A DNA stretch of 64,000 bases. Origin: Achromobacter sp. Bel. GTDB lineage: Bacteria > Pseudomonadota > Gammaproteobacteria > Burkholderiales > Burkholderiaceae_B. The stretch covers positions 62,001 through 126,000 of the forward strand of contig NZ_JABBJN010000005.1 in the NCBI RefSeq assembly GCF_012928505.1, given 5' to 3'. The notes below the pieces were generated by a model. That model was not told where the DNA came from. It searched no databases and saw nothing but the letters and a program-made list of their open reading frames with translations. Both the position numbers and the translations under genes were made by a program. Below, in pieces: positions 47,826 through 56,754 of the stretch (position 1 is its first letter; every line of letters begins with the position of its first letter).

Positions 47826-47884
47826 CCGCCGGTCCGCAGGCATGCTCCCTTGAGGGGGAAGCGCGCAGCGCTGCGGGGGTGGGC
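47826..47884. repeat. GC-rich interspersed intergenic repeat, copy B
   Basis: It starts with the same 14 bases as copy A (CCGCCGGTCCGCAG) and ends with a CCCTTGAGGGGG ... GCTGCGGGGGTGGGC module. It lies between alaC and hom and reaches to within six bases of the alaC stop. Confidence 0.6.
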
Positions 47885-47889
47885 TCCCA

Positions 47890-49077
47890 TCATTTCAGCA
47901 AGCCGTCCTTGCGGAACATCTCTTTGATGCCTCGCACCGCCTGCCGGGTGCGCTGCTCGTTTTCGATAAGAGCGAAGCGGACGTAGTCGTCGCCATACTC
48001 GCCGAAGCCGATCCCGGGGGACACGGCCACTTTCGCATCCGACAGGACACGCTTGGCAAACTCCAAAGAGCCCATCGCCCGGTAGGGCTCGGGGATCTGC
48101 GCCCAGATATACATGGACGCCTTCGGAATCTCCACATTCCAACCTGCTTCGTGCAGGCCGCGCGCGAGCACGTCGCGGCGGCTTTGGTACTGCGCCACGA
48201 TCTCGTTCACGCAATCCTGCGGGCCGTCCAGAGCAGCGATGGATGCCACCTGGATCGGCGTGAACGTACCGTAATCGTGATAGCTCTTGATGCGCGCGAG
48301 CGCATTGACGAGGTCGCGGTTGCCCACCATGTAGCCGATGCGCCAGCCCGCCATGTTGTAGCTTTTGCTCATCGTGAAGAACTCGACCGCGACATCGCGC
48401 GCGCCGGGCACCTGCATGATCGACGGCGCCACGTAGCCATCGAAAGTGATGTCGGCGTAGGCCAGGTCATGCACCACGAGGATGTCGTGTTCCTTGGCCA
48501 GCGCCACCACCCGTTCGAAGAACGACAGGTCCACGCACTGGGCGGTCGGGTTGCTGGGAAAGCCCAGCACCATCATTTTAGGCTTCGGGATGGACTCGCG
48601 CACGGCGCGTTCCAGTTCTTCGAAGAAATCCACGCCCGGCGTCATGCGCACCGAGCGGATATTGGCGCCGGCGATGACCGCGCCGTAGATGTGGATCGGG
48701 TAGCTGGGATTGGGCACCAGCACCGTGTCGCCGCGGTCCAGCGTGGCCAGCATCAAGTGGGCCAGGCCCTCTTTGGAACCGATGGTGACGATGGCCTCGG
48801 AGTCCGGATCGAGCTCGACCGCGTAGCGGCGCTGATACCAGTCGCAGATCGCCTTGCGCAGGCGCGGAATGCCCTTGGACACCGAGTAGCCGTGGGTCGT
48901 GGGGCGCGTGGTGGCCTCGACCATCTTGTCGACGATGTGCTTGGGGGTCGCGCCGTCCGGATTGCCCATCGACATGTCGATGATGTCCTCGCCCCGCCGA
49001 CGCGCCGCCATCTTGAGCTCGCCTGTAATGTTGAAAACGTACGGGGGCAAACGCTCGATGCGGGAGAACTTCCTCAT
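47890..49077 (-). CDS. alaC: Alanine transaminase AlaC type (class I/II aminotransferase)
   Basis: The 395-residue PLP enzyme is very close to E. coli AlaC (YfdZ), which makes alanine from pyruvate and glutamate. Shared blocks include [23 protein letters not shown] near the start, [39 protein letters not shown] and the PLP-lysine segment [18 protein letters not shown]. In Bordetella-like genomes it usually sits beside hom-thrC, as here. The start at 49077 follows AAGGA and matches the family; the longer open frame is not conserved. Confidence 0.94.
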   Translation of the reverse strand: MRKFSRIERLPPYVFNITGELKMAARRRGEDIIDMSMGNPDGATPKHIVDKMVEATTRPTTHGYSVSKGIPRLRKAICDWYQRRYAVELDPDSEAIVTIGSKEGLAHLMLATLDRGDTVLVPNPSYPIHIYGAVIAGANIRSVRMTPGVDFFEELERAVRESIPKPKMMVLGFPSNPTAQCVDLSFFERVVALAKEHDILVVHDLAYADITFDGYVAPSIMQVPGARDVAVEFFTMSKSYNMAGWRIGYMVGNRDLVNALARIKSYHDYGTFTPIQVASIAALDGPQDCVNEIVAQYQSRRDVLARGLHEAGWNVEIPKASMYIWAQIPEPYRAMGSLEFAKRVLSDAKVAVSPGIGFGEYGDDYVRFALIENEQRTRQAVRGIKEMFRKDGLLK

Positions 49078-49310
49078 GACAGGAATCCTTAGGGGCGAAA
49101 AGGCGAAAAAACCGGGGCGCGGTCGCGCGAAGGGAAAAGGGGCGCAAAGCCGCGCCAGCACACGATTGCAGTGCAGCAAAACCCTGTAATCTAGCGCAAG
49201 GACGCCTAGGCGGCAAATGGAGCGGAAAAACCCCCATTTCCCGAGTGGATACAGTGCAACATCTGTACATCCTGATGCGCTATTATCAAGCCACAAAGCC
49301 GGAGTTTTTA

Positions 49311-49772
49311 TTGAAGCTGCATACCGATCCTGCGACGGCCGCTCTGAACACTGTCACCGCGTACGGTGAGGGTTATATCGAGGTCAACCAGGTACGTTTT
49401 TCCTCGTCGGTCGCCTTTGGCCCCGAAGGCGAAGTGACCGAATGGCCCGTTGAGTCGCCGGCCGACATCACCTCCTCCCTGTTGCACCAGGCGGCCGGCT
49501 TGACCGAGCCCGTCCGCGATCCCATGGCATTCCTGGACGAACCGGAAGCCGCACCAAGCCGCCCGGCCAATGCGCCCGAAGTGCTCCTGGTCGGCACGGG
49601 CGCCCGGCAACAGTTCCTGCGCCCCGAAGTGTTGCGTCCCCTGTTGGCCATGGGCATCGGCGTCGAGATCATGGACACGCACGCCGCCTCGCGCACCTAC
49701 AACATCCTGATGGCGGAGGGCCGCCGCGTGGTGGTCGCCCTCATCCCTCCCAACGGAGATTCCCAGAAATGA
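49311..49772 (+). CDS. Mth938-like domain protein
   Basis: The 153-residue protein matches the Mth938/DUF498 family, small alpha/beta proteins of uncertain function that are also found in mitochondrial complex I assembly factors (NDUFAF3). Readable are [40 protein letters not shown] and a C-terminal [18 protein letters not shown]. The start is TTG at 49311, six bases after GGAG. A TATTAT box at 49281-49286 would start transcription just before it, which rules out the ATG at 49245. It overlaps the start of bcp by ATGA. Confidence 0.88.
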   Translation: MKLHTDPATAALNTVTAYGEGYIEVNQVRFSSSVAFGPEGEVTEWPVESPADITSSLLHQAAGLTEPVRDPMAFLDEPEAAPSRPANAPEVLLVGTGARQQFLRPEVLRPLLAMGIGVEIMDTHAASRTYNILMAEGRRVVVALIPPNGDSQK

Positions 49773-50233
49773 CGCCCAGTATCGGCAAGCCCGCCCCGCA
49801 GTTCACCGCTGAAAGCACCATTGGTCCGATCAGCCTTGAACAATGCCAGGGCCGTGCCGTCATCCTGTATTTCTACCCCAAGGACAACACGCCTGGCTGC
49901 ACGACCGAAAGCCAGGATTTCCGCGACCTGAACGCCGAATTCCTGGCGGCCAGCGCGGTGGTCATCGGCATCTCGCGCGATTCACTGAAATCGCACGAGA
50001 ATTTCAAGGCCAAGTACGAACTTCCTTTCCCTCTCATCTCCGACACCGACGAAACCGTGTGCAATCTGTTCGGCGTCATCAAGCAGAAGAACATGTATGG
50101 CAAGCAGGTGCGCGGCATTGAGCGCAGCACCTTTTTGATCGATGCGTATGGCGTGCTGGTGCAGGAGTGGCGCGGGGTGAAGGTCCCGGGCCACGCCAAG
50201 GAAGTCCTGCAGGCCGCAAAAAGCATCGGTTAG
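49769..50233 (+). CDS. bcp: Peroxiredoxin, BCP/PrxQ type
   Basis: The 154-residue thiol peroxidase reduces hydroperoxides. The peroxidatic Cys is C44 in YFYPKDNTPGCTTESQDFRDL. The resolving Cys found five residues later in E. coli BCP is absent (Gln instead), and the helix-3 position seen in other PrxQ proteins (the HxNF region) has Lys. C98 in DETVCNLFGV remains as a possible resolving residue. It is translationally coupled to the Mth938-like gene by ATGA. Confidence 0.93.
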   Translation: MTPSIGKPAPQFTAESTIGPISLEQCQGRAVILYFYPKDNTPGCTTESQDFRDLNAEFLAASAVVIGISRDSLKSHENFKAKYELPFPLISDTDETVCNLFGVIKQKNMYGKQVRGIERSTFLIDAYGVLVQEWRGVKVPGHAKEVLQAAKSIG

Positions 50234-50289
50234 CCGTACAGGAATACCCGTCAGGCGCTATAGCCGGCCCACCCTGGAGAGTGACGCAT

Positions 50290-51990
50290 ATGCCGCTTCC
50301 GAAGTTGCCCACCCGCCCCGCAGCCATCCTGACCTTCCCCTCGGGCGAATCCGCCCGGGCGCAGGCCCGCACCACCAAGACTGCCGCTGCGCGGTCCAAC
50401 ACCCAAGCCGTCCTTGCCGACGACGACGAGGACGAACTGCTCGTCCAGCCTGAACTCGACGGCATGGCGTCTCCGGCACGCAAGGCGCAGATCCCCGCGC
50501 CCGCCCGCCAGGTACCGCCCCCCCCTCCTGCCGCCGTTCCCGCCCGAACGGAAGCGCGCGCGGCCAAGCCCTCTCCTTCCAAGCGCGGCAAGCCGCGCGC
50601 CCAGAACGAGCCGCGCAAGCTGTTCGTGCTGGACACCAATGTGCTGCTGCACGATCCCAGTTCGCTGTTCCGGTTCGAAGAGCACGACATCTTCCTGCCG
50701 ATGATGACGCTGGAAGAGCTGGACCACCAGAAAAAGGGCATGTCGGAAGTGGCGCGCAACGCGCGCCAGGTCAGCCGTTCGCTGGATGCGCTGGTGCAGG
50801 ACACCACGCAGCTGGACGAAGGGCTGGAGCTGGCCAAGCTGGGCAACAAGGATGCCACCGGCCGCCTGTTGTTCCAGACGACCGCCATCCACAGCACCCT
50901 GCCCTCCGACCTGCCGATGGGCAAGGCCGACAACCAGATCCTGGGCGTCGTCCGGGCCTTGCAGGAAAAGTACCCGCAGCGCGAGGTCGTGCTGGTGTCC
51001 AAAGACATCAACATGCGCCTGAAGGCGCGCGCGCTGGGCATGGCCGCCGAGGACTATTTCAACGACCATGTCCTGGAAGACTCGGACCTGATGTATTCGG
51101 GCGTGATGCAGCTGCCCGAAGACTTCTGGAACAAGCACGGCAAGGACGTGGAATCCTGGCAGCAAGGCGGCACCACCTTCTACCGCATCCACGGCCCGCT
51201 GTGCTCGCAATTCGTCGTCAACCAGTTCGTCTACTTCGAAGGCCAGATGCCGCTGTACGCGCAGGTGCGCGAAGTCAGCGGCAAGATGGCGGTGCTGGCG
51301 ACCCTGCGCGACTACACCCACGGCAAGAACAACGTCTGGGGCATCACGGCGCGCAACCGCGAGCAGAATTTCGCCATGAACCTGCTGATGAACCCGGAAT
51401 GCGACTTCGTGTCGCTGCTGGGCCAGGCCGGCACGGGCAAGACGCTGCTGGCGCTGGCCGCGGGCATCACGCAGGTGCTGGAGACCAAGCGCTACACCGA
51501 GATCATCATGACGCGCGTCACGGTGCCCGTCGGTGAAGACATCGGTTTCCTGCCCGGCACGGAAGAAGAAAAGATGCTGCCGTGGATGGGCGCGCTGGAA
51601 GACAACCTGGACGTGCTCAACATGGGCGACGGCGAGGGCAACGGGGACTGGGGGCGCGCCGCCACCATGGACCTGATCCGTTCGCGCATCAAGGTGAAGT
51701 CGCTGAATTTCATGCGCGGCCGCACGTTCCTGAACAAGTACCTGATCATCGACGAAGCGCAGAACCTGACGCCCAAGCAGATGAAGACGCTGGTGACGCG
51801 CGCGGGTCCCGGCACCAAGGTGATCTGCCTGGGCAACGTCGCCCAGATCGATACGCCGTATCTGACCGAAGGCAGTTCGGGCCTGACGTTCGTGGTCGAC
51901 CGCTTCAAGGGCTGGCCGCACTCGGGGCACGTCACGCTGCAGCGCGGCGAACGTTCCCGCCTGGCCGACTACGCGGGGGATGTGCTGTAA
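50290..51990 (+). CDS. PIN-PhoH fusion ATPase/ribonuclease
   Basis: The 566-residue protein has a Pro/Ala/Lys-rich disordered N-terminus of about 105 residues, then a PIN nuclease domain (LFVLDTNVLLHDPSSLF, catalytic Asp115). A C-terminal PhoH ATPase follows with Walker A GQAGTGKTLLAL (from G378) and Walker B LIIDEAQNLTPKQMKTLVTR (Asp488). PIN-PhoH (PhoH2-like) proteins act as ATP-dependent RNA unwinding and cleaving enzymes in mycobacteria. There is no small antitoxin-like gene in front; bcp lies 56 bp upstream. It is followed by a strong terminator. Confidence 0.93.
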   Translation: MPLPKLPTRPAAILTFPSGESARAQARTTKTAAARSNTQAVLADDDEDELLVQPELDGMASPARKAQIPAPARQVPPPPPAAVPARTEARAAKPSPSKRGKPRAQNEPRKLFVLDTNVLLHDPSSLFRFEEHDIFLPMMTLEELDHQKKGMSEVARNARQVSRSLDALVQDTTQLDEGLELAKLGNKDATGRLLFQTTAIHSTLPSDLPMGKADNQILGVVRALQEKYPQREVVLVSKDINMRLKARALGMAAEDYFNDHVLEDSDLMYSGVMQLPEDFWNKHGKDVESWQQGGTTFYRIHGPLCSQFVVNQFVYFEGQMPLYAQVREVSGKMAVLATLRDYTHGKNNVWGITARNREQNFAMNLLMNPECDFVSLLGQAGTGKTLLALAAGITQVLETKRYTEIIMTRVTVPVGEDIGFLPGTEEEKMLPWMGALEDNLDVLNMGDGEGNGDWGRAATMDLIRSRIKVKSLNFMRGRTFLNKYLIIDEAQNLTPKQMKTLVTRAGPGTKVICLGNVAQIDTPYLTEGSSGLTFVVDRFKGWPHSGHVTLQRGERSRLADYAGDVL

Positions 51991-52011
51991 GACATCCACG
52001 ATCCGGGATAG

Positions 52012-52043
52012 AAAAAGCCCCTTGAGCGATCAAGGGGCTTTTT
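52012..52043. terminator. Bidirectional terminator after the PIN-PhoH gene
   Basis: A 14-bp stem (AAAAAGCCCCTTGA / TCAAGGGGCTTTTT, loop GCGA) separates the PIN-PhoH and entericidin genes. Confidence 0.95.
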
Positions 52044-52068
52044 CATGCCTGAACAACGGCGGCGACGG

Positions 52069-52200
52069 TTACTTGTCGGCCGCGTTGGTGATGGCATTGC
52101 CGGCCCGGGACATATCGCGGCCCATGCCAGCGACGGTATTGCAACCGGCGAGCACGAACCCGAACACGACAAAGGCGGTCAGCACGATCTTGCCGCGCAT
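52069..52200 (-). CDS. Entericidin A/B family lipoprotein
   Basis: A 43-residue precursor starting MRGKIVLTAFVVFGFVLAGC with the lipobox Cys at position 20. The mature 24 residues are NTVAGMGRDMSRAGNAI and a short polar tail. The NTVxGxGxD motif and size match entericidins (EcnA/EcnB), small envelope lipoproteins linked to stress and programmed lysis in enterics. An AGGAG site lies seven bases before the ATG. It converges with the PIN-PhoH gene. Confidence 0.88.
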   Translation of the reverse strand: MRGKIVLTAFVVFGFVLAGCNTVAGMGRDMSRAGNAITNAADK

Positions 52201-52234
52201 GCTGGAACTCCTGAACAAATAGAAAGAAAAAGGT

Positions 52235-52307
52235 GCCGAAACAGGCGAACCGCACGCGCAGTTCGCCCGGGTGGCCGAATCAGGCGATCTGCACGCGCAG
52301 TTCGCCC
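52235..52307. repeat. 39-bp-period tandem duplication across the FAH gene stop codon
   Basis: A 34-bp unit at 52235-52268 recurs at 52274-52307 with three mismatches; both contain GCACGCGCAGTTCGCCC. The right copy holds the last codons and the TGA of the FAH-family gene. In the left copy the stop is changed. Confidence 0.85.
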
Positions 52308-52975
52308 AGGCCTTCCACGCCGCCGGTGATCACATCGCCCTGCACGACCGCGCCCACGCCTTCGGGGGTGCCCGTGAAGATGATGTCGCCCGGCTGCAAT
52401 TCGAACAGGCCCGACAGGTACGAGATGCTTTCGGGGATGTTCCACAGCATCTGCGAAATGTCGCTGGACTGCTTGCGCTGGCCGTTCACGTCCAGCCAGA
52501 TCGCGCCCTTGTCCAGCGTGCCCACGACGCTGCGCGGGTGGATCGGGCCCATCGGGGCGGATTCGTCGAACGCCTTGCCGATTTCCCAGGGGCGGCCCTG
52601 CTTCTTCATTTCGCCCTGCAGGTCGCGACGGGTCATGTCCAAGCCCAGCGCATAGCCCCACACGTAGTCATTGGCTTCTTCGACCGGAATGTCGCGGCCG
52701 CCTTTGCCCAGCACCACGACCAGTTCCATCTCGTAGTGCAGGTTGGAGGTCTTGGGCGGATAGGCCATTTTGCCGGTTTCGCCGTCGGCCACGCTCAGCA
52801 CGGCATCGGCCGGCTTGCAAAAAAAGAACGGGTCTTCGCGGCCGGTGAAACCCATTTCCTTGGCGTGTTCGGCGTAATTGCGGCCGACGCAGTACACGCG
52901 ACGGACCGGGAACAGCGCGGCGCTGCCGGCGACAGGGACCGCGACGGGCGGCTGGGGAGGTAGTACGTAGTCCAT
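52280..52975 (-). CDS. Fumarylacetoacetate hydrolase family protein
   Basis: The 231-residue enzyme belongs to the FAH superfamily of short bacterial hydrolases/decarboxylases/tautomerases, such as fumarylpyruvate and acylpyruvate hydrolases. Visible blocks are RRVYCVGRNYAEHAKEMG, PFFFCKPADAVL, the metal-binding LHYEMELVVVLGKGGRDI and GDIIFTGTPEGVGAV. In aromatic degradation such enzymes act on ring-cleavage products. It lies just downstream of the Dabb and ABC-transporter genes on the same strand and could belong to the catabolic cluster 2. Confidence 0.92.
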   Translation of the reverse strand: MDYVLPPQPPVAVPVAGSAALFPVRRVYCVGRNYAEHAKEMGFTGREDPFFFCKPADAVLSVADGETGKMAYPPKTSNLHYEMELVVVLGKGGRDIPVEEANDYVWGYALGLDMTRRDLQGEMKKQGRPWEIGKAFDESAPMGPIHPRSVVGTLDKGAIWLDVNGQRKQSSDISQMLWNIPESISYLSGLFELQPGDIIFTGTPEGVGAVVQGDVITGGVEGLGELRVQIA

Positions 52976-53095
52976 GAGCGATCAACCTATGACAAATACG
53001 TGAGGCGGGCAGTCTTATCCTGGGGCGGCCCGGATATCAAAAAATCATCCGCGAGTTTATCGCTTTCCCGGGCGCAAAGCGCGCCCCTTGCGCGT

Positions 53096-53398
53096 TCAGG
53101 AAAACGTAGGGATATCCCCATCGAACACCACCAGGCGTTCGATGAAATCCGCCATGTAGGCCTTCATTTCCTGGTGCGCGGCCGACACCTGGTAGCGGTC
53201 ATGCGCCGCGCCGTCCGCGAAGGCGGCCACGACCGCATGGGTGAGGCCGTCTGCGCGGCCGGCCTGGTTGGGCCGGAACGCATACCCCGCCACCCCGTCG
53301 CATTCCGCCAGGATCCGGTCGCAATACCCCTCTACCCGCCCATGAAAATCCGCGTCAGCCGCGGCCGACAGTTGCAACATCACGACATGCAGGAACAT
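53096..53398 (-). CDS. Dabb (stress-responsive alpha/beta barrel) protein
   Basis: A 100-residue single-domain ferredoxin-like protein starting MFLHVVMLQLSAAADADFHG, with the family's VAAFADGAAHDRYQVSAAHQ and YMADFIERLVVFDG segments. Dabb proteins form dimeric barrels, and some act as cyclases or aldolase-like enzymes. Its ATG overlaps the stop of the ABC permease gene by one base (TGATG), placing it as the last gene of the transporter operon, probably as a catabolic enzyme for the imported compound. Confidence 0.85.
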   Translation of the reverse strand: MFLHVVMLQLSAAADADFHGRVEGYCDRILAECDGVAGYAFRPNQAGRADGLTHAVVAAFADGAAHDRYQVSAAHQEMKAYMADFIERLVVFDGDIPTFS

Positions 53399-55281
53399 CA
53401 GGACTCCTTTTTCACGCGGGTCGCGGCCAGCCAGGCGCGCGACACCAACCCCATGATGCCGTCTCGCAACAGCAGCACGCACAAGACGAAGATCGCGCCC
53501 TGGACGATCAGCACCCAGGACCCCAGCGGCGCCAGGTAGTTCTGCAGCGACACGAAGGTAAGCGCCCCGGCAAGCGGTCCGAACACCGTGCCGATGCCGC
53601 CCAGCAGCGCCATCAGCACGACCTCGCCGTTCGCATGCCAATGGACGTCGGTCAGCGAGGCCACGCCGAACACCAGCACCTTCAAGCCGCCCGCCAATCC
53701 CGCCACGGACGCCGACAGCGTGAACGCGATCAGCTTGTAGCGCGACGTGGAGTAACCGAGCGACCGCGCGCGCTGTTCGTTGTCGCGGACCGAGCGGATC
53801 ACTTCGCCGAACGGCGAATTCAGCACGCGCAGCACAAAGGCGTAGCCCAGGGCGAACACGGCCAGCGTGAAGTAGTACATCGGCATCACGTTTTCCAGGT
53901 CGAACACGCCGAACAGCTTGCCGCGCGGCACGCTCTGCAGCCCGTCCTCGCCCCCCGTGAACCCCGCCTGCACCGCGATGAAATAGACCAGTTGCGACAG
54001 CGCCAGCGTGATCATCGCGAAGTAGATGCCCTGGCGGCGGATGGCGATGGCGCCGAACAGCAGGCCCAGCAGCCCCCCCGTCACCACGCCGGCCAGCAGG
54101 CCGAGTTCCGGCGTAGCGCCGAACAGCTTCATGACGATGCCGGTGGCGTAGGCCGCGGCGCCGAAGAACGCCGCGTGGCCGAACGACAGCAGGCCCACAT
54201 AGCCCACCAGCAGGTTGAAGGCCGCGGCGAACAAGGCGAAGCACAGCACCTTCATCAGGAACGTGGGATAGACGAACCAGGGCGCGATCAGCGCCACCAC
54301 TGCCAGCGCCGCCATCGACACGCGCATCGCGCGCCGGCTCAGCTGCACGGGCTGGCGCGTTGCTTCTGCGGCCAGCACGTTCTGCACCTGCAGCGGCTTG
54401 CCGAACAGCCCCGCCGGCTTGCACAGCAGCACCAGCACCATGATGATGAAAATCGCCAGGTTGGCGGCCTCGGGGTAGAACACCTTGGTCAGGCCTTCGA
54501 TGATGCCCAGCCCGAAGCCGCTGACGATGGCGCCCATGATGGAGCCCATGCCGCCGATCACGACCACCGCGAACACGACCACCACGAGGTTCGATCCCAT
54601 CATCGGGCTGACCTGGTAGATGGGCGCCGCGATCACCCCCGCCACCGACGCCAGCGCCACCCCCAGCGCATACGTCAGCGTGATCAGCAGCGGCACGTTG
54701 ATGCCGAACGATCGGACGATCGTGGGGTTCTCCGTGGCGGCGCGCAGCATCGCGCCCACGCGCGTCTTTTCGATCAGCACCCACACGGCCAGGCACAGCA
54801 CCAGCGACACCGCCACGGCCCAGCCGCGGTACCAGGGCAGGAACATGAAGCCCAGGTTGACCCCGCCGCTCAGCGCCTTGGGAATGGTGTAGGGCAGGCC
54901 CGACACGCCGTAGGCCTGGCGCAGGCCACCTTCGATCAACAGGGCGATGCCGAAGGTCAGCAGCAGCCCGTACAGGTGATCCATGCGGTAGGTGCGCGAG
55001 ATCAGCAGGCGCTCGGTCACGATGGCGAATACCGCCATGATGAGCGGCACCAGCACCAGCGCCGCCCAGTAGTTCACGCCCAGGTAGTTCAGCAGCATCC
55101 AGGCCAGGAACGCGCCCGCCGTGTACTGCGCGCCATGGGCGAAGTTGATGATGTTCAACAGGCCGAAGATCACCGCCAGCCCGATCGAGAGCAAGGCGTA
55201 GAAGGACCCGTTGATCAGGCCAAGCAACAGCTGGCCGAACAGCGCCGTGGACGGCACACCGAAAATTTCGAACACAGGCAT
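53398..55281 (-). CDS. Fused LivH-LivM branched-chain-type ABC permease
   Basis: The 627-residue protein joins two permeases that are usually separate. The N-terminal half (about 1-295) is LivH-like: GLINGSFYALLSIGLAVIFG then NFAHGAQYTAGAF. The C-terminal half (from about 330) is LivM-like: LVGYVGLLSFGHAAFFGAAA and RRQGIYFAMITLALSQLVYF. The joint is a short polar linker (QVQNVLAAEATRQPVQLSR). The ATG at 55281 lies only one base after AGGAG; a GTG at 55275 has better spacing. With LivG, LivF and the SBP at 58190 it forms a complete importer. Confidence 0.92.
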   Translation of the reverse strand: MPVFEIFGVPSTALFGQLLLGLINGSFYALLSIGLAVIFGLLNIINFAHGAQYTAGAFLAWMLLNYLGVNYWAALVLVPLIMAVFAIVTERLLISRTYRMDHLYGLLLTFGIALLIEGGLRQAYGVSGLPYTIPKALSGGVNLGFMFLPWYRGWAVAVSLVLCLAVWVLIEKTRVGAMLRAATENPTIVRSFGINVPLLITLTYALGVALASVAGVIAAPIYQVSPMMGSNLVVVVFAVVVIGGMGSIMGAIVSGFGLGIIEGLTKVFYPEAANLAIFIIMVLVLLCKPAGLFGKPLQVQNVLAAEATRQPVQLSRRAMRVSMAALAVVALIAPWFVYPTFLMKVLCFALFAAAFNLLVGYVGLLSFGHAAFFGAAAYATGIVMKLFGATPELGLLAGVVTGGLLGLLFGAIAIRRQGIYFAMITLALSQLVYFIAVQAGFTGGEDGLQSVPRGKLFGVFDLENVMPMYYFTLAVFALGYAFVLRVLNSPFGEVIRSVRDNEQRARSLGYSTSRYKLIAFTLSASVAGLAGGLKVLVFGVASLTDVHWHANGEVVLMALLGGIGTVFGPLAGALTFVSLQNYLAPLGSWVLIVQGAIFVLCVLLLRDGIMGLVSRAWLAATRVKKES

Positions 55282-55288
55282 TCTCCTC

Positions 55289-55981
55289 TCAGACGCCCAG
55301 GCGGCGCGCGATCCGGGCGGGATCGCGGCGCGCCTCATCCGCCGACAGCTGGTCAACCACGCAGCCGTGCTCCATGACGTAGTGGCGGTCGGCCACCTTG
55401 GTCGCGAAGCGGAAGTTCTGCTCGACCAGCACGATGGTGAAGCCCCGCTCCTTCAGGGTGCGGATGGCCTGCCCGATCTGCTGCACGATGACCGGTGCCA
55501 GCCCTTCGGTGGGTTCGTCCAGCAGGATCAGCTGGGCGCCCGTGCGCAGGATGCGCGCGATGGCCAGCATCTGTTGCTCGCCGCCAGACAGGTTGCCGCC
55601 CGAGCTGGCGCTGCGTTCGCGCAGGTTGGGGAACAGCGTGTAGATCTCGTCCAGCGACATGCCGCCCGCGGCAAGGCGCGGCGGCAGCATCAGGTTTTCG
55701 GTCACGCTCAGGCTGCGGAACACCGCGCGTTCCTCGGGGCAATACACCACGCCCAGGCGGGGGATGCGGTGGGGCGCCATGCCTACCGTTTCTTGCCCGT
55801 TCAACCGGATGGAACCGCGCCGCTTGTCCAGGATGCCCATGACGGCGCGCAACGTCGTCGTCTTGCCCGCCCCGTTGCGGCCCAGGATGGTGACGAGTTC
55901 GCCCCGGTTCACATCGATGTCCACGCCATGCAGCACGTGGGATTCGCCGTACCAGGCATTGAGGTCTTTGATCGCCAGCAT
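55289..55981 (-). CDS. livF: Branched-chain-type ABC transporter ATP-binding protein, LivF type
   Basis: A 230-residue ATPase with Walker A GRNGAGKTTTLRAVMG, signature LSGGEQQMLAIARIL and Walker B LILLDEPTEGLAP. The start LAIKDLNAWYGESHVLHGV is typical of LivF. Its partner LivG ends one base upstream, and the permease gene starts eight bases downstream. The imported compound need not be a branched-chain amino acid. Confidence 0.94.
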   Translation of the reverse strand: MLAIKDLNAWYGESHVLHGVDIDVNRGELVTILGRNGAGKTTTLRAVMGILDKRRGSIRLNGQETVGMAPHRIPRLGVVYCPEERAVFRSLSVTENLMLPPRLAAGGMSLDEIYTLFPNLRERSASSGGNLSGGEQQMLAIARILRTGAQLILLDEPTEGLAPVIVQQIGQAIRTLKERGFTIVLVEQNFRFATKVADRHYVMEHGCVVDQLSADEARRDPARIARRLGV

Positions 55982-55982
55982 C

Positions 55983-56744
55983 TCAGTGCGCCTCCTCGTC
56001 GGAGCCCATATAGGCGGTAATGACCCGCTCGTCGCGGGAGACGGACGCGTAGTCGCCCTGCGCCAGCACCGCGCCCCGCGCGAGGACGGTGATGGTGTCG
56101 GACAGGTCGGCCACCACCGACAGGTTGTGTTCGACCATGAGGATGCTGCGGTTCACCGACACGCGCCGGATCAGCGCGGCGATGCGGGCGACGTCTTCCT
56201 GGCCCAGCCCCGCCATGGGCTCGTCCAGCAGCATGATTTCGGGCTCCAGCGCCAGCGTCATGGCGATTTCCAACGCGCGCTTGCGGCCATAGGGCAGCGA
56301 CGCGGCGGTCGTATCCGCCATCGCCGCCAGACCCACCGCGTCCAACAATTCCATCGCACGGCCGTTCAGGCGGTCGACGCTGCGGCGGCTGCGCCAGAAG
56401 CGCAGGCCATCGCCATGCTGGCGCATCAGGGCAACGCGCATGTTCTGCAGCACGGTCAAGCCGAGGAAGACAGCGGAAATCTGGAATGAACGGACGATGC
56501 CCAGCCGCGCGATCTGCTCCGGGGCCAACGAGGTGATGTCGCGCCCGCGATAGTGGATGACGCCGGCGTCCGGCGCCAGGAATTTGGTCAATAGATTGAA
56601 GCAGGTGGTCTTGCCGGCGCCGTTGGGGCCGATCAGCGCGTGGATGGAGCCTTCTTGCAGGGCGAGGGTCACGCCGTCCACGGCATTGAAGCCGCCGAAC
56701 CGCTTGACCAGCCCCTGGGCGGACAGAACCGCTTGGGTGCTCAT
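55983..56744 (-). CDS. livG: Branched-chain-type ABC transporter ATP-binding protein, LivG type
   Basis: A 253-residue ATPase with Walker A GPNGAGKTTCFNLLTKF, the LivG-style signature LPYGRKRALEIAMTLALEP and Walker B IMLLDEPMAGLGQED. The C-terminus includes ILMVEHNLSVVADLSDTITVL. The start at 56744 follows GGAG located in the end of the SDR gene. It is the second gene of the minus-strand operon. Confidence 0.94.
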   Translation of the reverse strand: MSTQAVLSAQGLVKRFGGFNAVDGVTLALQEGSIHALIGPNGAGKTTCFNLLTKFLAPDAGVIHYRGRDITSLAPEQIARLGIVRSFQISAVFLGLTVLQNMRVALMRQHGDGLRFWRSRRSVDRLNGRAMELLDAVGLAAMADTTAASLPYGRKRALEIAMTLALEPEIMLLDEPMAGLGQEDVARIAALIRRVSVNRSILMVEHNLSVVADLSDTITVLARGAVLAQGDYASVSRDERVITAYMGSDEEAH

Positions 56745-56754
56745 GGCGGCGCTC

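Noticed and set aside
47738-47889. Possible threonine leader peptide upstream of hom
   Set aside because: Both ATG frames were read and neither has a Thr or Ile run; no terminator/antiterminator pair is present.
50234-50289. Antitoxin gene for the PIN-PhoH protein
   Set aside because: Only 56 bp lie between bcp and the PIN-PhoH start and they encode no small protein.
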